Of a stretch of DNA of 64,000 bases, positions 18,311 through 28,615 are shown piece after piece; positions within the stretch are counted from its first letter, which is position 1; the number at the start of each line of letters is the position of its first letter. Origin of the DNA: an uncultured Bacillota bacterium. Lineage in GTDB: Bacteria; Bacillota_I; Bacilli_A; RFN20; CAG-826. The notes beneath the pieces were generated by a model, which was not told the origin of the DNA, did not search any database, and saw nothing but the letters and a program-made list of their open reading frames with translations. The stretch spans positions 14,332 through 78,331 of the forward strand of contig CALEHV010000044.1 of NCBI GenBank assembly GCA_937876465.1, given 5' to 3'. Made by a program: the position numbers and the translations under genes.

Positions 18311-20728
18311 ATGGCTAATTTTATTGAGAAGTTATTCAGAGTAGACCAAAGAGTATTGAGAAAATACGAAAAAGAAGCAGATAAAGTCATCGCTTATGAA
18401 AAGCAAATGAGAGCAATGAGTGATGAAGAATTACGTGCAAAAACCCCATATTTTAAGGATTTACTCGCAAAAGGTGCAACATTAAATGATATTAAATATG
18501 AAGCTATGGCTGTTGCTAGAGAAGCAGCATTCCGTACACTTCATCAATTCCCATACAAGGTTCAAATTATTGGTTCATTAGTTATGCATGATGGCGATGT
18601 CGCTGAAATGAGAACTGGTGAAGGTAAGACTTTAACAGCCACAATGGCTATTTATTTGAACGCATTAGCAGGTAAAGGCGCTTATGTTGTTACGGTTAAC
18701 GAATACTTAGCTTCTCGTGATGCTGACTGGATGGGTCAAATTTATAGATTCCTTGGTTTAACAGTTGGATGCAACTTAAGAGAATTAACTCCTCAACAAA
18801 AGAAAGAAGCCCACTTATGTGATATTTGTTATACTACAAACGCTGAATTAGGCTTTGATTACTTAAGAGATAACATGGCTACTACAAAAGATAGACGTGT
18901 TCTTCGTGGCTTAAACTACGCTGTTATTGATGAAGCCGACTCAATTCTAATTGACGAATCAAGAACACCATTAATTATTTCTGGTGGTGCTAAAGCAACT
19001 GCATCTCAATATAAAGTTGCTGATCGTTTCGTCAAAACTTTAAGAAAAGATAAAGACTACGATATCGATATTAAAGACAAAACCGCTTCTTTAACTGAAG
19101 AAGGTTCTTTAAAAGCTGAAAAGATGTTTGGAATTCGTAATCTATACGATCCAGAACATCAAGATTTAGTTCACCGTATTTATCAAGCTTTAAAAGCTAA
19201 CTACATCATGTCTCGTGATGTTGAATATATGGTTGATGATGAAAATCAAATTCAATTAATTGACCAATTCACTGGTCGTATCTTAAAAGGCCGTGAATAT
19301 TCCGATGGTTTACAACAAGCTATTCAAGCTAAGGAAAATGTTGAAATCAAACAAGAGACAGTTACTCTAGCAACTGTTACATATCAAAACTTCTTCCGTT
19401 TGTTTACAAAAATGTCAGGTATGACAGGTACTGCAAAAACTGAAGAAGAAGAATTCCAAAAGATTTACAACATGCGTGTTGTTACCATTCCTACAAATAG
19501 ACCAATTCAAAGAATTGATGCTATCGACTACATCTACGCTCATAAAGATGAGAAATTAAAAGAATTAACTGAAGAAGTTAAGAGAAGACACGAAAAAGGA
19601 CAACCAATTTTAATTGGTACTGTTTCAGTTGAATCTTCAGAAGAGATTTCAAATTTATTAACCGCAGCCGGTATTAAGCACGAAGTTTTGAACGCTAAGA
19701 ACCATGCTCGTGAAGCTGAGATTATTTCACACGCTGGTGAAAAAGGTTCTGTAACAATTGCTACAAACATGGCTGGTCGTGGTACCGATATTAAGATTAA
19801 CGACGAAGTCAAAGCACTTGGCGGATTATGTGTTTTAGGTACTGAACGTCACGAATCACGCCGTATTGACAACCAATTACGTGGACGTTCTGGACGTCAA
19901 GGCGATCCAGGCTTTTCAAGATTCTATATTTCATTTGACGACGATCTAATGAAAAGATTCGCTGCAGAATCTGTTCAAAAGAGAATTGAATCTTTTGGTC
20001 CAGGACCATTAGAGTCAAAAATGTTCTCAAGCGTTATTACAAACGCTCAAAAACAAATTGAAGGTCAAAACTTTGATATTCGTAAGAATTTATTGGACTA
20101 CGATGATGTTATTTCACGTCAAAGAAAAGCTATTTATGAAAAACGTGATGCAATCATGTTTGCTGAAAATATTGACGATTTAATTCGCGAATTCTTTACA
20201 ACAGCAGGTTTAGTTTTAGCTCATAAAGCTGTTCCAACAGATAGTAAAGAAGGATTAATTGACGGCGAATCATTACGTAAAATTCTCGAACCAAAATTTG
20301 TTCCTGAAGGATCGTTTGATGCAAACGCATTTAACTTAGCACCAGTAGAAGAAGCTGGAGAAGATTTGGGCACACTTTTATATGATGCTTACCTAGTAAG
20401 ACGTGGACAATGGCCAGCAGAAATTGCTAACCAAGTTGAAAGAGAAGTTGCTCTTCAAACAATTGATCAAAACTGGACAAAACAAATCGACACAATGTCA
20501 AGATTACGTGAAGGTATTCACCTTCGTTCATATGGTAACGTTAACCCATTGCAAGATTATGTTAATGAAGGCCAAGCTCTCTTTAGAGAGTGCTTAGAGA
20601 ATATTTCTGTTGAATCTGCATTTAAATTTTTAAATGTTGTCATTCAAATTAGAAAACAACCTCAACCACAACCAGAAACTCCAAAACAAGAAGCAACTGA
20701 TGTAGAAAGCAAGGATGTAAAGGAATAA
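18311..20728 (+). CDS. secA: Preprotein translocase ATPase SecA
   Basis: This 805-residue SecA has Walker A MRTGEGKTLTA, DEADSILIDE and GRSGRQGDPG. AAGGAG precedes the ATG. It energises export through SecYEG. The C-terminus is a short Gln/Pro/Glu tail (QPQPETPKQEATD) without the Cys-rich SecB-type zinc domain, as in many Firmicutes without SecB. Its TAA overlaps the prfB ATG. It must serve the many secreted proteins encoded at 30-53 kb. Confidence 0.97.
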   Translation: MANFIEKLFRVDQRVLRKYEKEADKVIAYEKQMRAMSDEELRAKTPYFKDLLAKGATLNDIKYEAMAVAREAAFRTLHQFPYKVQIIGSLVMHDGDVAEMRTGEGKTLTATMAIYLNALAGKGAYVVTVNEYLASRDADWMGQIYRFLGLTVGCNLRELTPQQKKEAHLCDICYTTNAELGFDYLRDNMATTKDRRVLRGLNYAVIDEADSILIDESRTPLIISGGAKATASQYKVADRFVKTLRKDKDYDIDIKDKTASLTEEGSLKAEKMFGIRNLYDPEHQDLVHRIYQALKANYIMSRDVEYMVDDENQIQLIDQFTGRILKGREYSDGLQQAIQAKENVEIKQETVTLATVTYQNFFRLFTKMSGMTGTAKTEEEEFQKIYNMRVVTIPTNRPIQRIDAIDYIYAHKDEKLKELTEEVKRRHEKGQPILIGTVSVESSEEISNLLTAAGIKHEVLNAKNHAREAEIISHAGEKGSVTIATNMAGRGTDIKINDEVKALGGLCVLGTERHESRRIDNQLRGRSGRQGDPGFSRFYISFDDDLMKRFAAESVQKRIESFGPGPLESKMFSSVITNAQKQIEGQNFDIRKNLLDYDDVISRQRKAIYEKRDAIMFAENIDDLIREFFTTAGLVLAHKAVPTDSKEGLIDGESLRKILEPKFVPEGSFDANAFNLAPVEEAGEDLGTLLYDAYLVRRGQWPAEIANQVEREVALQTIDQNWTKQIDTMSRLREGIHLRSYGNVNPLQDYVNEGQALFRECLENISVESAFKFLNVVIQIRKQPQPQPETPKQEATDVESKDVKE

Positions 20729-21844
20729 TGAAAGAGCTACAAGAACTTAAGTTAGAATTAAACGAAATAACTGAACAAGTCTATAGACTCGGTGATTCTC
20801 TTTGACCTCGATTTCTTAAATAAAAAAGTCTCTAAATTAGAAATTGAACAAAACAAAGAAGACTTTTGGAACGACCAAAAAGCTGCTTTAGCAATTATTG
20901 ATGAGTTTAATGATGCGAAAGAAGAGCGCGATACTTATCTAAATATAACTAAAGCACATAAAGATATAACTGATTTGATTCAAGCTTGTACTGATAATGA
21001 CGAAGATACTAAAAATTTCATTGAAGAAATGCTTGATGATTTGAACAAAAGTGTTAAGAATTTTAGACAAAAACTCCTTTTTAAAGGAGAATTTGATAAA
21101 TTAAATGCAATTTTAGAAATTCATAGTGGTGCAGGCGGCACTGAAGCTCAAGACTGGGCAGATATGCTTTCTAGAATGTATGTAAGATGGTGTGAACGCC
21201 ATAATATAAAGTTTTCTGTTGTTGATTCTCAACCAGGCGAAGAAGCTGGAATTAAATCAATGACATTAGCAATAAATGGTAAGAATGCATATGGCCTTTT
21301 AAAGAGTGAAAAAGGAGTACATCGTTTAGTAAGAATTTCTCCTTTTGACGCAAACAAAAGAAGACATACAAGTTTTGCTTCTGTAAACGTTGTCCCTCAA
21401 TTTGACAACAATGTCGATATCAAAATTGAAGATAAAGATTTAAGAATTGATACATACCGTTCAGGTGGTGCTGGCGGACAAAACGTTAATAAAGTTGAAA
21501 CCGCAGTTAGAATCAGTCATATTCCTACAGGAATTGTTGTTTCTTGCCAAGTTGAACGTAGTCAATTATCAAATAGAGAAATGGCTATGAACATGTTAAA
21601 AAGTAAACTCTATCAATTAGAGATGGAGAAGAAAGAAAAGCAATTAGCCAACATAGTTGGAGAACAAAAAGATATTGAATGGGGCAGCCAAATTAGATCT
21701 TATGTTTTTTGCCCATACACATTAGTTAAAGACAATAGAACAAACTATTCTGAAAGTGGAATAGATGAAGTAATGGATGGCAACATTGATGGATTTATGT
21801 ATTCATACCTTGAAATGTTATCTCGAAATGCTGAATTAAAATAA
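20728..21844 (+). CDS. prfB: Peptide chain release factor 2, programmed +1 frameshift
   Basis: RF2 (371 residues) is read from ATG 20728. After 25 codons the frame reaches CTT TGA C, with the in-frame TGA at 20803-20805, and must slip +1 to read GAC from 20804. GGTGAT, complementary to the 16S 3' end, lies 3 nt before CTT, the spacing of the classical RF2 stimulator. GAGGQNVNKVETAVR carries GGQ, and the SPF motif of UGA recognition is in RISPFDANKRR. Low RF2 lets the ribosome slip, so the gene is autoregulated. Start and stop overlap secA and uvrB. Confidence 0.96.
20791..20805 (+). promoter_or_regulatory. RF2 frameshift signal
   Basis: GGTGATTCTCTTTGA: an internal Shine-Dalgarno-like GGTGAT, a 3-nt spacer, the slippery CTT codon and a UGA followed by C. 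Confidence 0.92.
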
Positions 21845-23823
21845 TGATTGAACGTAAGTTTGAACTAGTAAGCGATTATAAGCCTACTGGAGACCAACCT
21901 AAGGCCATTAAGGACTTAGTTGAAGGAATTGCTAATGGTAAACCATTACAAGTCCTATTAGGGGCTACCGGTACAGGCAAAACTTTTACAGTTGCTAATA
22001 TTATCAAAAAAGTTCAAAAACCAACACTTGTTATAGTCCATAATAAAGTTCTTGCTGGACAACTATACGAAGAGCTTAAACAACTATTCCCAAATAATAG
22101 AGTTGAATACTTTGTTTCAAACTTTGATTTCTATCAACCTGAAGCTTATATTCCTTCAAGCGATACATATATTGATAAAAATGCTGTAATGAATGAAGAA
22201 ATTGAAATGATGCGTACAAGCGCAATCAATTCAATTTTGGAAAGAAAAGATACAATAATTGTATCTTCAGTTGCTTCAATTTATGGTTTAACAGATCCTG
22301 ACGAATATAAAAATTTAGCATTCGATATTCGCGTTGGAGAAGAGCTTGATAGAAAGAAATTTTTCCAAAGATTAGTTGATGCTCAATATGTTAGAAATAG
22401 CTTAGATTTAAAGCCCGGTTCATTTAGAGTTAGAGGGGACATTATTGAAGTTTGCCCACCTCACACAAATGAAATTGTTATAAGAATTGATACATTTGGT
22501 GATGAGATTGAACGAATCGATGCTGTTAATTTATTAACAGGAGAAGTCAAAGAATCGTTTAAAACCTATCCGTTTTTTCCTGCATACGACCATGCTTCAA
22601 CTAGGGCAAGAATTGAAAAAGCAGTTCAAACAATTTCTGCTGAATTAGAAGAAAGACTAGCTTACTTCAAAAACGAAGGTAAATTGCTAGAGGCAGAACG
22701 TCTTGAAATGCGTACAAAACAAGATATGGATTCAATGTTAGAATTTGGAACATGTCCAGGTATTGAAAATTATTCAAGACACATTGATGGCAGACCAGCA
22801 GGAAGTAGACCGTTTTCGCTTATAGATTATTTTCCAAAAGATTTCCTTTTAATTGTTGATGAGTCACACGTTACTTTTCCTCAATTGAAGGGAATGTATA
22901 ATGGAGATCGTTCTAGAAAAGAAACACTTGTGGAATATGGTTTTAGATTGCCTTCAGCGTTAGATAATAGACCTCTTAGATTTGAAGAGTTTGAGAAAAT
23001 AGTTTCTCAAGTTATATGTACTTCTGCTACGCCAGGTGACTATGAATTAGAAAGATGCCACGGCGTTGTTGCAGAACAAATTATCCGTCCAACAGGACTT
23101 CTTGATCCAAAAATTGATGTACGTAAAACAATAGGTCAAATTGATGACTTAATTTATGAGATTAAAAAACGTACAGAAAAGAACGAGAAAGTTATGGTTG
23201 TTGCTTTGACTGTTCGTATGGCGGAAGATTTAACAGCATTCCTTAAGGAAAGAGGTATAAAAGTTGCATATTTGCACCATGAAATTAAGACATTAGAACG
23301 TAATGAAATTATCTATCAATTACGTAAAGGAAAATATGATGTTTTAGTTGGTATCAATTTGTTAAGAGAGGGACTTGATATTCCTGAAGTTTCTTTGATA
23401 ACAATTTTGGATGCTGACAAAGAAGGTTTTTTACGTTCAACACGCTCCCTTATTCAAGTTATTGGACGTGCCGCAAGAAACAAAAATGGCAAAGTTATTA
23501 TGTACGCCGATACTATGACAGATTCGATGAAATCTGCAATTGAAGAAACAAATAGAAGAAGAGCAATTCAAAAAGCTTACAATGATGAAAATGGTATTGT
23601 TCCGACAACAATTGTTAAACCAATTCATCCGCCAATAAAGAATACTCAAACAGAAAGAGATAAAGCAAATAAGATTTCTTTTAAATCTTCTCAAAGTGAA
23701 ATTGAAAAAGAAATTAAGCGTCTCGAGAAGGAAATGCATGCTGCTGCAAAAGAATATGATTTCGAACGAGCAGCAGAAATTAGAGACATTATTATTGAAT
23801 ACAGAACATCATTATCTAAATAA
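21844..23823 (+). CDS. uvrB: UvrABC system protein B
   Basis: This 659-residue excision-repair helicase has Walker A GATGTGKT, the beta-hairpin region (YFVSNFDFYQPEAYIP), DESH and the motif VI region QVIGRAARN. The C-terminal UVR motif is EKEMHAAAKEYDFERAAEIRD, which contacts UvrC. Its ATG overlaps the prfB stop (TAATG), so secA-prfB-uvrB forms one unit. No uvrA lies in the window. Confidence 0.97.
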   Translation: MIERKFELVSDYKPTGDQPKAIKDLVEGIANGKPLQVLLGATGTGKTFTVANIIKKVQKPTLVIVHNKVLAGQLYEELKQLFPNNRVEYFVSNFDFYQPEAYIPSSDTYIDKNAVMNEEIEMMRTSAINSILERKDTIIVSSVASIYGLTDPDEYKNLAFDIRVGEELDRKKFFQRLVDAQYVRNSLDLKPGSFRVRGDIIEVCPPHTNEIVIRIDTFGDEIERIDAVNLLTGEVKESFKTYPFFPAYDHASTRARIEKAVQTISAELEERLAYFKNEGKLLEAERLEMRTKQDMDSMLEFGTCPGIENYSRHIDGRPAGSRPFSLIDYFPKDFLLIVDESHVTFPQLKGMYNGDRSRKETLVEYGFRLPSALDNRPLRFEEFEKIVSQVICTSATPGDYELERCHGVVAEQIIRPTGLLDPKIDVRKTIGQIDDLIYEIKKRTEKNEKVMVVALTVRMAEDLTAFLKERGIKVAYLHHEIKTLERNEIIYQLRKGKYDVLVGINLLREGLDIPEVSLITILDADKEGFLRSTRSLIQVIGRAARNKNGKVIMYADTMTDSMKSAIEETNRRRAIQKAYNDENGIVPTTIVKPIHPPIKNTQTERDKANKISFKSSQSEIEKEIKRLEKEMHAAAKEYDFERAAEIRDIIIEYRTSLSK

Positions 23824-23832
23824 AGAGTTTGC

Positions 23833-23860
23833 TTTACACATTAGATTGTGTAATTATATT
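23833..23860 (+). promoter_or_regulatory. secG promoter
   Basis: TTTACA (23833-23838), a 16-nt spacer and TATATT (23855-23860) lie in the uvrB-secG gap. An AAAGGAG follows before the ATG. Confidence 0.55.
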
Positions 23861-23889
23861 AAAGCGAACTTGTTGAAAGGAGAACAACT

Positions 23890-24120
23890 ATGCAATGGTA
23901 TGACATTTTATTCTTAATCGTCGCACTTATCATCGTTGTTTTATCTTTACTCCAAGGCGGTAAATCAGAAGGTGCTTCTGGTGCTATTACCGGTGGAGGA
24001 ATGAACATTTTCGTTAAGACAAAAGAAAGAGGATCTGAGAAAATTATTACATGGCTTACATTTTCGTTTGTCATTGTATTCTTGTTCCTTGCAATCTTGA
24101 TAAGCTGTTTACAAGGTTAA
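23890..24120 (+). CDS. secG: SecG preprotein translocase subunit
   Basis: A 76-residue protein with two membrane helices flanking a Gly/Ser-rich segment (LLQGGKSEGASGAITGGG), the SecG pattern. It stimulates SecYEG translocation. An AAAGGAG stands 8 nt before the ATG. It has its own promoter and terminator and follows the secA-prfB-uvrB unit. Confidence 0.93.
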   Translation: MQWYDILFLIVALIIVVLSLLQGGKSEGASGAITGGGMNIFVKTKERGSEKIITWLTFSFVIVFLFLAILISCLQG

Positions 24121-24138
24121 TAACTTGTCTTAGAAGAG

Positions 24139-24162
24139 TACCGCAAATGGCGGTATTTTTTT
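24139..24162 (+). terminator. Terminator after secG
   Basis: TACCGC, a 5-nt loop and GCGGTA are followed by seven T residues. Confidence 0.9.
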
Positions 24163-24216
24163 AAATTTAAAATTTCGCACGTATTTGATATAAAATAGTA
24201 AATTGAGGCAAGAAAT

Positions 24217-25443
24217 ATGAAGAAAAGTATGTTAAAGAAGTACGCAAAACTTATTACTAAAGTTGGTGCTAATGTTCAAAAAGGACAAGAAGTTGAATTG
24301 GTGATTAGCGTTCATCAAGAAGAACTCGCTTGTTATATCGTTGAGAATTGCTACAAACTTGGAGCAAGCAAAGTTAATGTTAGATGGTTTTCAGATAAGA
24401 CCAGCAAAATTACAACTGTAAAAGCTTCAATTAAAACTTTGTCTGAAGTTACAGAAGAAGAACTCGCTAAACAAGAAAGACTTTGCACAAAATTACCAGC
24501 CTTCATTTACATTGAAGATGAAGATCCAGATGCAATGAAAGGTGTAGACCAAGCTAAGGTTGCTAAGATTAGACAAGCAACATATAAAATTATCAAACCT
24601 TATAGAGATAGAAGAGAAAATAAATATCAATGGGTTATTGCTGGTGCTGCATCACCCGAATGGGCAACAAAAGTTTTCCCTGGCTTATCTAAGAAAAAAG
24701 CAGTGGAAGCATTGTGGGATGCAATTTTAAAAACATCTAGATGCACAGATGATCCAATTAAAGCTTGGGAAGAACATAACCGTGATTTAGCTAAACGTAC
24801 AGCATACTTAAATTACTTGAATTTAGATTATTTACATTACACAAGTAAAAATGGCACCGATTTTAAAGTATGGATGTTGCCAAATGTTAACTGGCTTGCT
24901 GGCGGAGAAACAACATTAGGAAGTAATGTCTATTACAACCCAAATATTCCATCAGAAGAATGCTTTACAAGCCCAGAAAGAGGAAAAGCAGAAGGCATCG
25001 TATTTTCAACAAAACCACTTTCTTATCAAGGCGAATTAATTGAAAACTTCTCAATAAGATTCGAAAAAGGAAAAGCGGTAGAAGTTCATGCAGAAAAAGG
25101 TGAAGAGCTTTTAAAACAAATGATTGCTATGGACGAATATGCAGGTTACTTAGGCGAATGCGCTTTAGTTCCATTTGATTCACCAATTAACAATACTGGT
25201 ATCTTATTCTTCAATACTCTTTATGATGAAAACGCAGCATGCCACTTAGCTTTAGGCGCCGGTTTTACAAACTGTGTTCAAAACTTTGAGAAATATACTT
25301 TAGAAGAAATGACAAAAATGGGTATTAATGATTCTTCAATCCATGTCGATTTCATGATTGGTTCTGATGATCTTAATATTGTTGGCTATACAAGAGACGG
25401 AAAGAAAGTCCAAATCTTTAAAAACGGAAACTGGGCTTTCTAG
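24217..25443 (+). CDS. M29-family aminopeptidase
   Basis: This 408-residue cytoplasmic metallo-aminopeptidase matches the AmpS/PepS/aminopeptidase T family. Candidate metal-site residues lie in CFTSPERGKAEGIV, GECALVPFDSPIN, NTLYDENAACHLALG and HVDFMIGS. It trims N-terminal residues from peptides. GAGG precedes the ATG. Its TAG lies in CTAG at 25440-25443, which also supplies the stop of the opposing YolD gene, so the two genes end on the same four bases with no terminator between them. Confidence 0.92.
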   Translation: MKKSMLKKYAKLITKVGANVQKGQEVELVISVHQEELACYIVENCYKLGASKVNVRWFSDKTSKITTVKASIKTLSEVTEEELAKQERLCTKLPAFIYIEDEDPDAMKGVDQAKVAKIRQATYKIIKPYRDRRENKYQWVIAGAASPEWATKVFPGLSKKKAVEALWDAILKTSRCTDDPIKAWEEHNRDLAKRTAYLNYLNLDYLHYTSKNGTDFKVWMLPNVNWLAGGETTLGSNVYYNPNIPSEECFTSPERGKAEGIVFSTKPLSYQGELIENFSIRFEKGKAVEVHAEKGEELLKQMIAMDEYAGYLGECALVPFDSPINNTGILFFNTLYDENAACHLALGAGFTNCVQNFEKYTLEEMTKMGINDSSIHVDFMIGSDDLNIVGYTRDGKKVQIFKNGNWAF

Positions 25444-25775
25444 AATTCATAAATATCGTTCGAAATATTTTCATCAACGATATCAATAATTTCATTTAAA
25501 GGTAATTTACCTTCTGGAAGGATGAGTTGTTTATTTACTTCATCAATTCTTTTAACAATAGTTTTAACTGTATATAGATATCCGTCGTAAAAATATGTGA
25601 TGGTTAATTCTTGTTTTTTATAGTTAAGTAAAATGCGGTTTATTTTTTCTGCTTTATCTATTGAAATTTTTGGTTTTTCAATTTTGTTTTTTTCATATCG
25701 CATTTTCTCTAGGCAAGTAGACTGTTCAATCAAAGAAGAATAAGGTGCCCATTTTTTCATTCCACGTTCGCTCAT
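25440..25775 (-). CDS. YolD-like protein
   Basis: A 111-residue protein with the YolD-like pattern: N-terminal RGMKKWAPYSSL, then a strand-rich half (LTITYFYDGYLYTVKTIVKRID). YolD-like proteins are typically encoded beside Y-family polymerases of the UvrX/YqjW type, as here, and are thought to be partners in SOS mutagenesis. Its ATG overlaps the polymerase stop by 4 nt. Confidence 0.85.
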   Translation of the reverse strand: MSERGMKKWAPYSSLIEQSTCLEKMRYEKNKIEKPKISIDKAEKINRILLNYKKQELTITYFYDGYLYTVKTIVKRIDEVNKQLILPEGKLPLNEIIDIVDENISNDIYEF

Positions 25776-27019
25776 TTTCTATGTCCTCCAATTTGATTGT
25801 GTCTTTCTTTAGCAGTACTTTTCTCTAAAAGAGAAGAACCTCTTAATACAGAGTCTTGTCCGTACTTTCTTTTAATGTTGTCCATAGCCTTTTGCATTTT
25901 GGCTCTTTTGATTTGCTCTTCTGGATTATCAAATAAAGACATTTGAACAGGTTTATCGCTTGTTAATTGCCCATATGAAATATAAATTCCACGAGTTAAA
26001 TGTTCCCCGATATATTTAAGAAAAATTGATTTAATTTCTTTAAACAATACTTCGCTATCATCAGTTGGTATAGGTAGTTTACTTTGATGTGAGAAACCAC
26101 CTTCCAAATCATCATATGTATATCTAATTGATAGAGAAACACTTTCTGTTTGTTGTCCATGAGCACGTAATCTATTTGAAAGATCGTCATTCATTTCTCT
26201 TAAAAGTATTAAAGTTTCTTCTTTTGTATAATCTTCATGCAATGTTTGACCTAACGAAAAACTATTTTCTTCTGGAATGTACTTGTCTCTAATATTTGTA
26301 TCATCAATGCCGTTAGCGTGTTCCCAGAGTTGCTCTCCAATAACGCCAAACTTTTCTTTTAGGAATTGTTCAGAACAATTTGCTAATTGTCCAACAGTAA
26401 AAATACCTAGATTATTTAGTTTTCTTTCATATCCATGTGAGATACCCCACATTTTAGAAAGTGGTGTAACTTTCCATAATTTATTTTTGATATCTTCTTT
26501 TGTCCAAATAGCAATGTAAGGCGCTCTTTTCTTACCGTCTAAATCTAGCGCAAGTTTTGCCATTAACATATTCTCTCCAATACCTGCAGTTGCAACTAAT
26601 CCTAGCTCTTTAAGAATTCTTTCTTGGACCTTCATGACTAGTTGTCTTGGAGTGCAATTATACATTTTTAAGTAAGGAGTTAAATCGATAAACAATTCAT
26701 CAATTGAATAAACGTGAATATCGTCTTCTCCAAAGAAATCTAAGACAATTGAAACGACTTTTGCAGACTTTTCGACATATGTAGTCATTCTTGGAACAGC
26801 AAAAATTAATCCTTCAATCTTAGGTAATTCTCTTTTTCTACAACGTGAAGGAACCCCCATTGCTTTTAAATATGGAGATACTGATAAAACAATAGTTCCT
26901 TCACCACGAGATTCATCACAAACAACTAGTGGAGTTTTGAAAGGGTCTAACTTGCGATCTACGCATTCGACAAATGCATAGAAGGCCTTCATATCAATAA
27001 CAGCGAAAGTTCTCTTCAT
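25772..27019 (-). CDS. Y-family DNA polymerase (UvrX/YqjW-like)
   Basis: This 415-residue translesion polymerase has the first catalytic Asp in VIDMKAFYAFVECVDR and the second acidic pair in SIDELF. The helix-hairpin-helix region follows (MWGISHGYERKLNNLGI). MSLFDNPEEQ near the C-terminus resembles a beta-clamp binding motif (QMSLF). The pairing with a YolD-like gene points to the UmuC-related UvrX group rather than DinB. TAGAAT 10 nt before the ATG suggests a leaderless or near-leaderless mRNA. No LexA box was recognised. Confidence 0.92.
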   Translation of the reverse strand: MKRTFAVIDMKAFYAFVECVDRKLDPFKTPLVVCDESRGEGTIVLSVSPYLKAMGVPSRCRKRELPKIEGLIFAVPRMTTYVEKSAKVVSIVLDFFGEDDIHVYSIDELFIDLTPYLKMYNCTPRQLVMKVQERILKELGLVATAGIGENMLMAKLALDLDGKKRAPYIAIWTKEDIKNKLWKVTPLSKMWGISHGYERKLNNLGIFTVGQLANCSEQFLKEKFGVIGEQLWEHANGIDDTNIRDKYIPEENSFSLGQTLHEDYTKEETLILLREMNDDLSNRLRAHGQQTESVSLSIRYTYDDLEGGFSHQSKLPIPTDDSEVLFKEIKSIFLKYIGEHLTRGIYISYGQLTSDKPVQMSLFDNPEEQIKRAKMQKAMDNIKRKYGQDSVLRGSSLLEKSTAKERHNQIGGHRK

Positions 27020-27104
27020 CCTATTCTCAATTCTACTTGATTCATTTGTAAATAATTAGTCGAAATTAAAAATTCGACGAATTAATGATATTATATGTTT
27101 TGTT

Positions 27105-28487
27105 ATGGACGCATTTATCGAATGGGTTAAGACACAATTATTAAATTTAGTTGGCTTAGACAAAATTCTTGCTGGGGAAACAACTCCACTTGCAATTTTG
27201 AATCTTGTAACTCGTTGTTTAACACTTGTTTTAGGCATCTGCGTTGCTTATAGATTTGTTTATACAATTATTGGTTTCTTTGGAAAGGCACCTAAATATC
27301 CCGAGGCACCAAAGACAAAAAGATATTGTTTTATAATATGCGCTAGAAATGAAGAAAAGGTTATTGGAAATACTGTAGAATCGGTTTTAAAACAGAACTA
27401 TCCGAAAGAATTGCTTGATTGTATTGTATTAGCCCATAACTGTAACGAAGACGACCATACTGCAGAAATTGCACGTTCTAAAGGCGCTAAAGTATATGAA
27501 TGCCAACAGCCAAATAAACGTCGTAAAGGTTGGGGACTTGAATATTTGTTTGAACAAATTGAAAAAGACATTGGAATTGACTATTATGACGCTTATTTAT
27601 TTTTAGATGCAGATAACGTTGTTGATGTTAACTTCACAGCAAAGATGAATGATGCATATTCAACTGGTAAGTTTGATGTTATCTATGGATATAGAAACAT
27701 TAAAAACTTTGGAGATAATATCATCTCATCAGCATATGGTTTTAGCTTCTATAGATATATCCTTTCATGTCATAGACCTAGATCCATTTTGGGTTCTGGA
27801 ACAATGGCTGGTGGAACAGGATATTTAGCAAGCGCAGAAGTTCTTAAAGATGGTTGGCATTACTATGAACTTCTTGAAGATAATGAGATGGTCTTAAAAA
27901 ATACCGCAAAAGGATACAGATTTGGTTATTGCGAAGAAGCTGTTACATATGACGAACAACCAACAAACTTTAAAATCTCGTGCAGACAAAGAATGAGATG
28001 GATTAAGGGTGGCTTTATTGTTTTCTTTAAGTATATTTGGATATTAATTGGCTCTGGATTTAAGAAACCTTCATGGACAAAATATGACATTTTTTGGGAA
28101 CAATTTCCATATTCATTTATTACCTTTATTTTTGGTTTTTCTTATCCAATCGCAGTATTAATAACAGCATTAGTTCAATTAGCAACAGGAGGCTCACTTT
28201 CTTATGCTGATTTTGAACCTGTTGTTTCATATGTAATTGGCTCATTTGTAGGAACATGTGCATCCTGCTGGCTTTTATCTATCCTATGTTCTATTAGAGA
28301 AAGAAAGAACATTAGATGTTCAGTGCCAAAACTCATTTTATATAACTTGGTTTGGCCATGGTATGACCTCATATCAATTCCATTAGCTCTCTTATCTTTA
28401 TTTATGCATATTACTTGGAAACCAATTCCTCATAAGGATGCACGAAGCATAGAAGATATAGAGAAAGAAAATATTGTTGGTAAATAA
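27105..28487 (+). CDS. Membrane family 2 glycosyltransferase
   Basis: A 460-residue processive-type GT2 enzyme. An N-terminal hydrophobic segment precedes the catalytic domain with CARNEEKVI, FLDADNVVD (DxD), ELLEDNEM (base region) and QRMRW (QxxRW, acceptor site). Three or four C-terminal membrane segments follow. These features are shared with hyaluronan, cellulose and poly-GlcNAc synthases, so it likely makes and exports a polysaccharide or glycolipid; the sugar cannot be predicted. TATTAT 10 nt before the ATG implies a near-leaderless transcript. No PilZ domain is visible. Confidence 0.85.
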   Translation: MDAFIEWVKTQLLNLVGLDKILAGETTPLAILNLVTRCLTLVLGICVAYRFVYTIIGFFGKAPKYPEAPKTKRYCFIICARNEEKVIGNTVESVLKQNYPKELLDCIVLAHNCNEDDHTAEIARSKGAKVYECQQPNKRRKGWGLEYLFEQIEKDIGIDYYDAYLFLDADNVVDVNFTAKMNDAYSTGKFDVIYGYRNIKNFGDNIISSAYGFSFYRYILSCHRPRSILGSGTMAGGTGYLASAEVLKDGWHYYELLEDNEMVLKNTAKGYRFGYCEEAVTYDEQPTNFKISCRQRMRWIKGGFIVFFKYIWILIGSGFKKPSWTKYDIFWEQFPYSFITFIFGFSYPIAVLITALVQLATGGSLSYADFEPVVSYVIGSFVGTCASCWLLSILCSIRERKNIRCSVPKLILYNLVWPWYDLISIPLALLSLFMHITWKPIPHKDARSIEDIEKENIVGK

Positions 28488-28500
28488 ACCAACATATTAT

Positions 28501-28576
28501 GGGTCTGTAGCTCACCTGGGAGAGCGTCTCGTTCGCAATGAGAAGGTAGCCGGTTCGATCCCGGTCAGATCCACCA
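28501..28576 (+). tRNA. tRNA-Ala (anticodon CGC)
   Basis: A complete cloverleaf with encoded CCA: acceptor GGGTCTG with CAGATCC, D-arm GCTC...GAGC, anticodon stem TCTCG/TGAGA with loop TTCGCAA (CGC), and T-arm GCCGGTTCGATCCCGGT. It reads GCG codons. An apparent minus-strand reading frame across it is the usual tRNA artefact. Confidence 0.95.
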
Positions 28577-28615
28577 AACGCATTTTAACCAATCCTAAAA
28601 AAGTAAGTATTCCTG

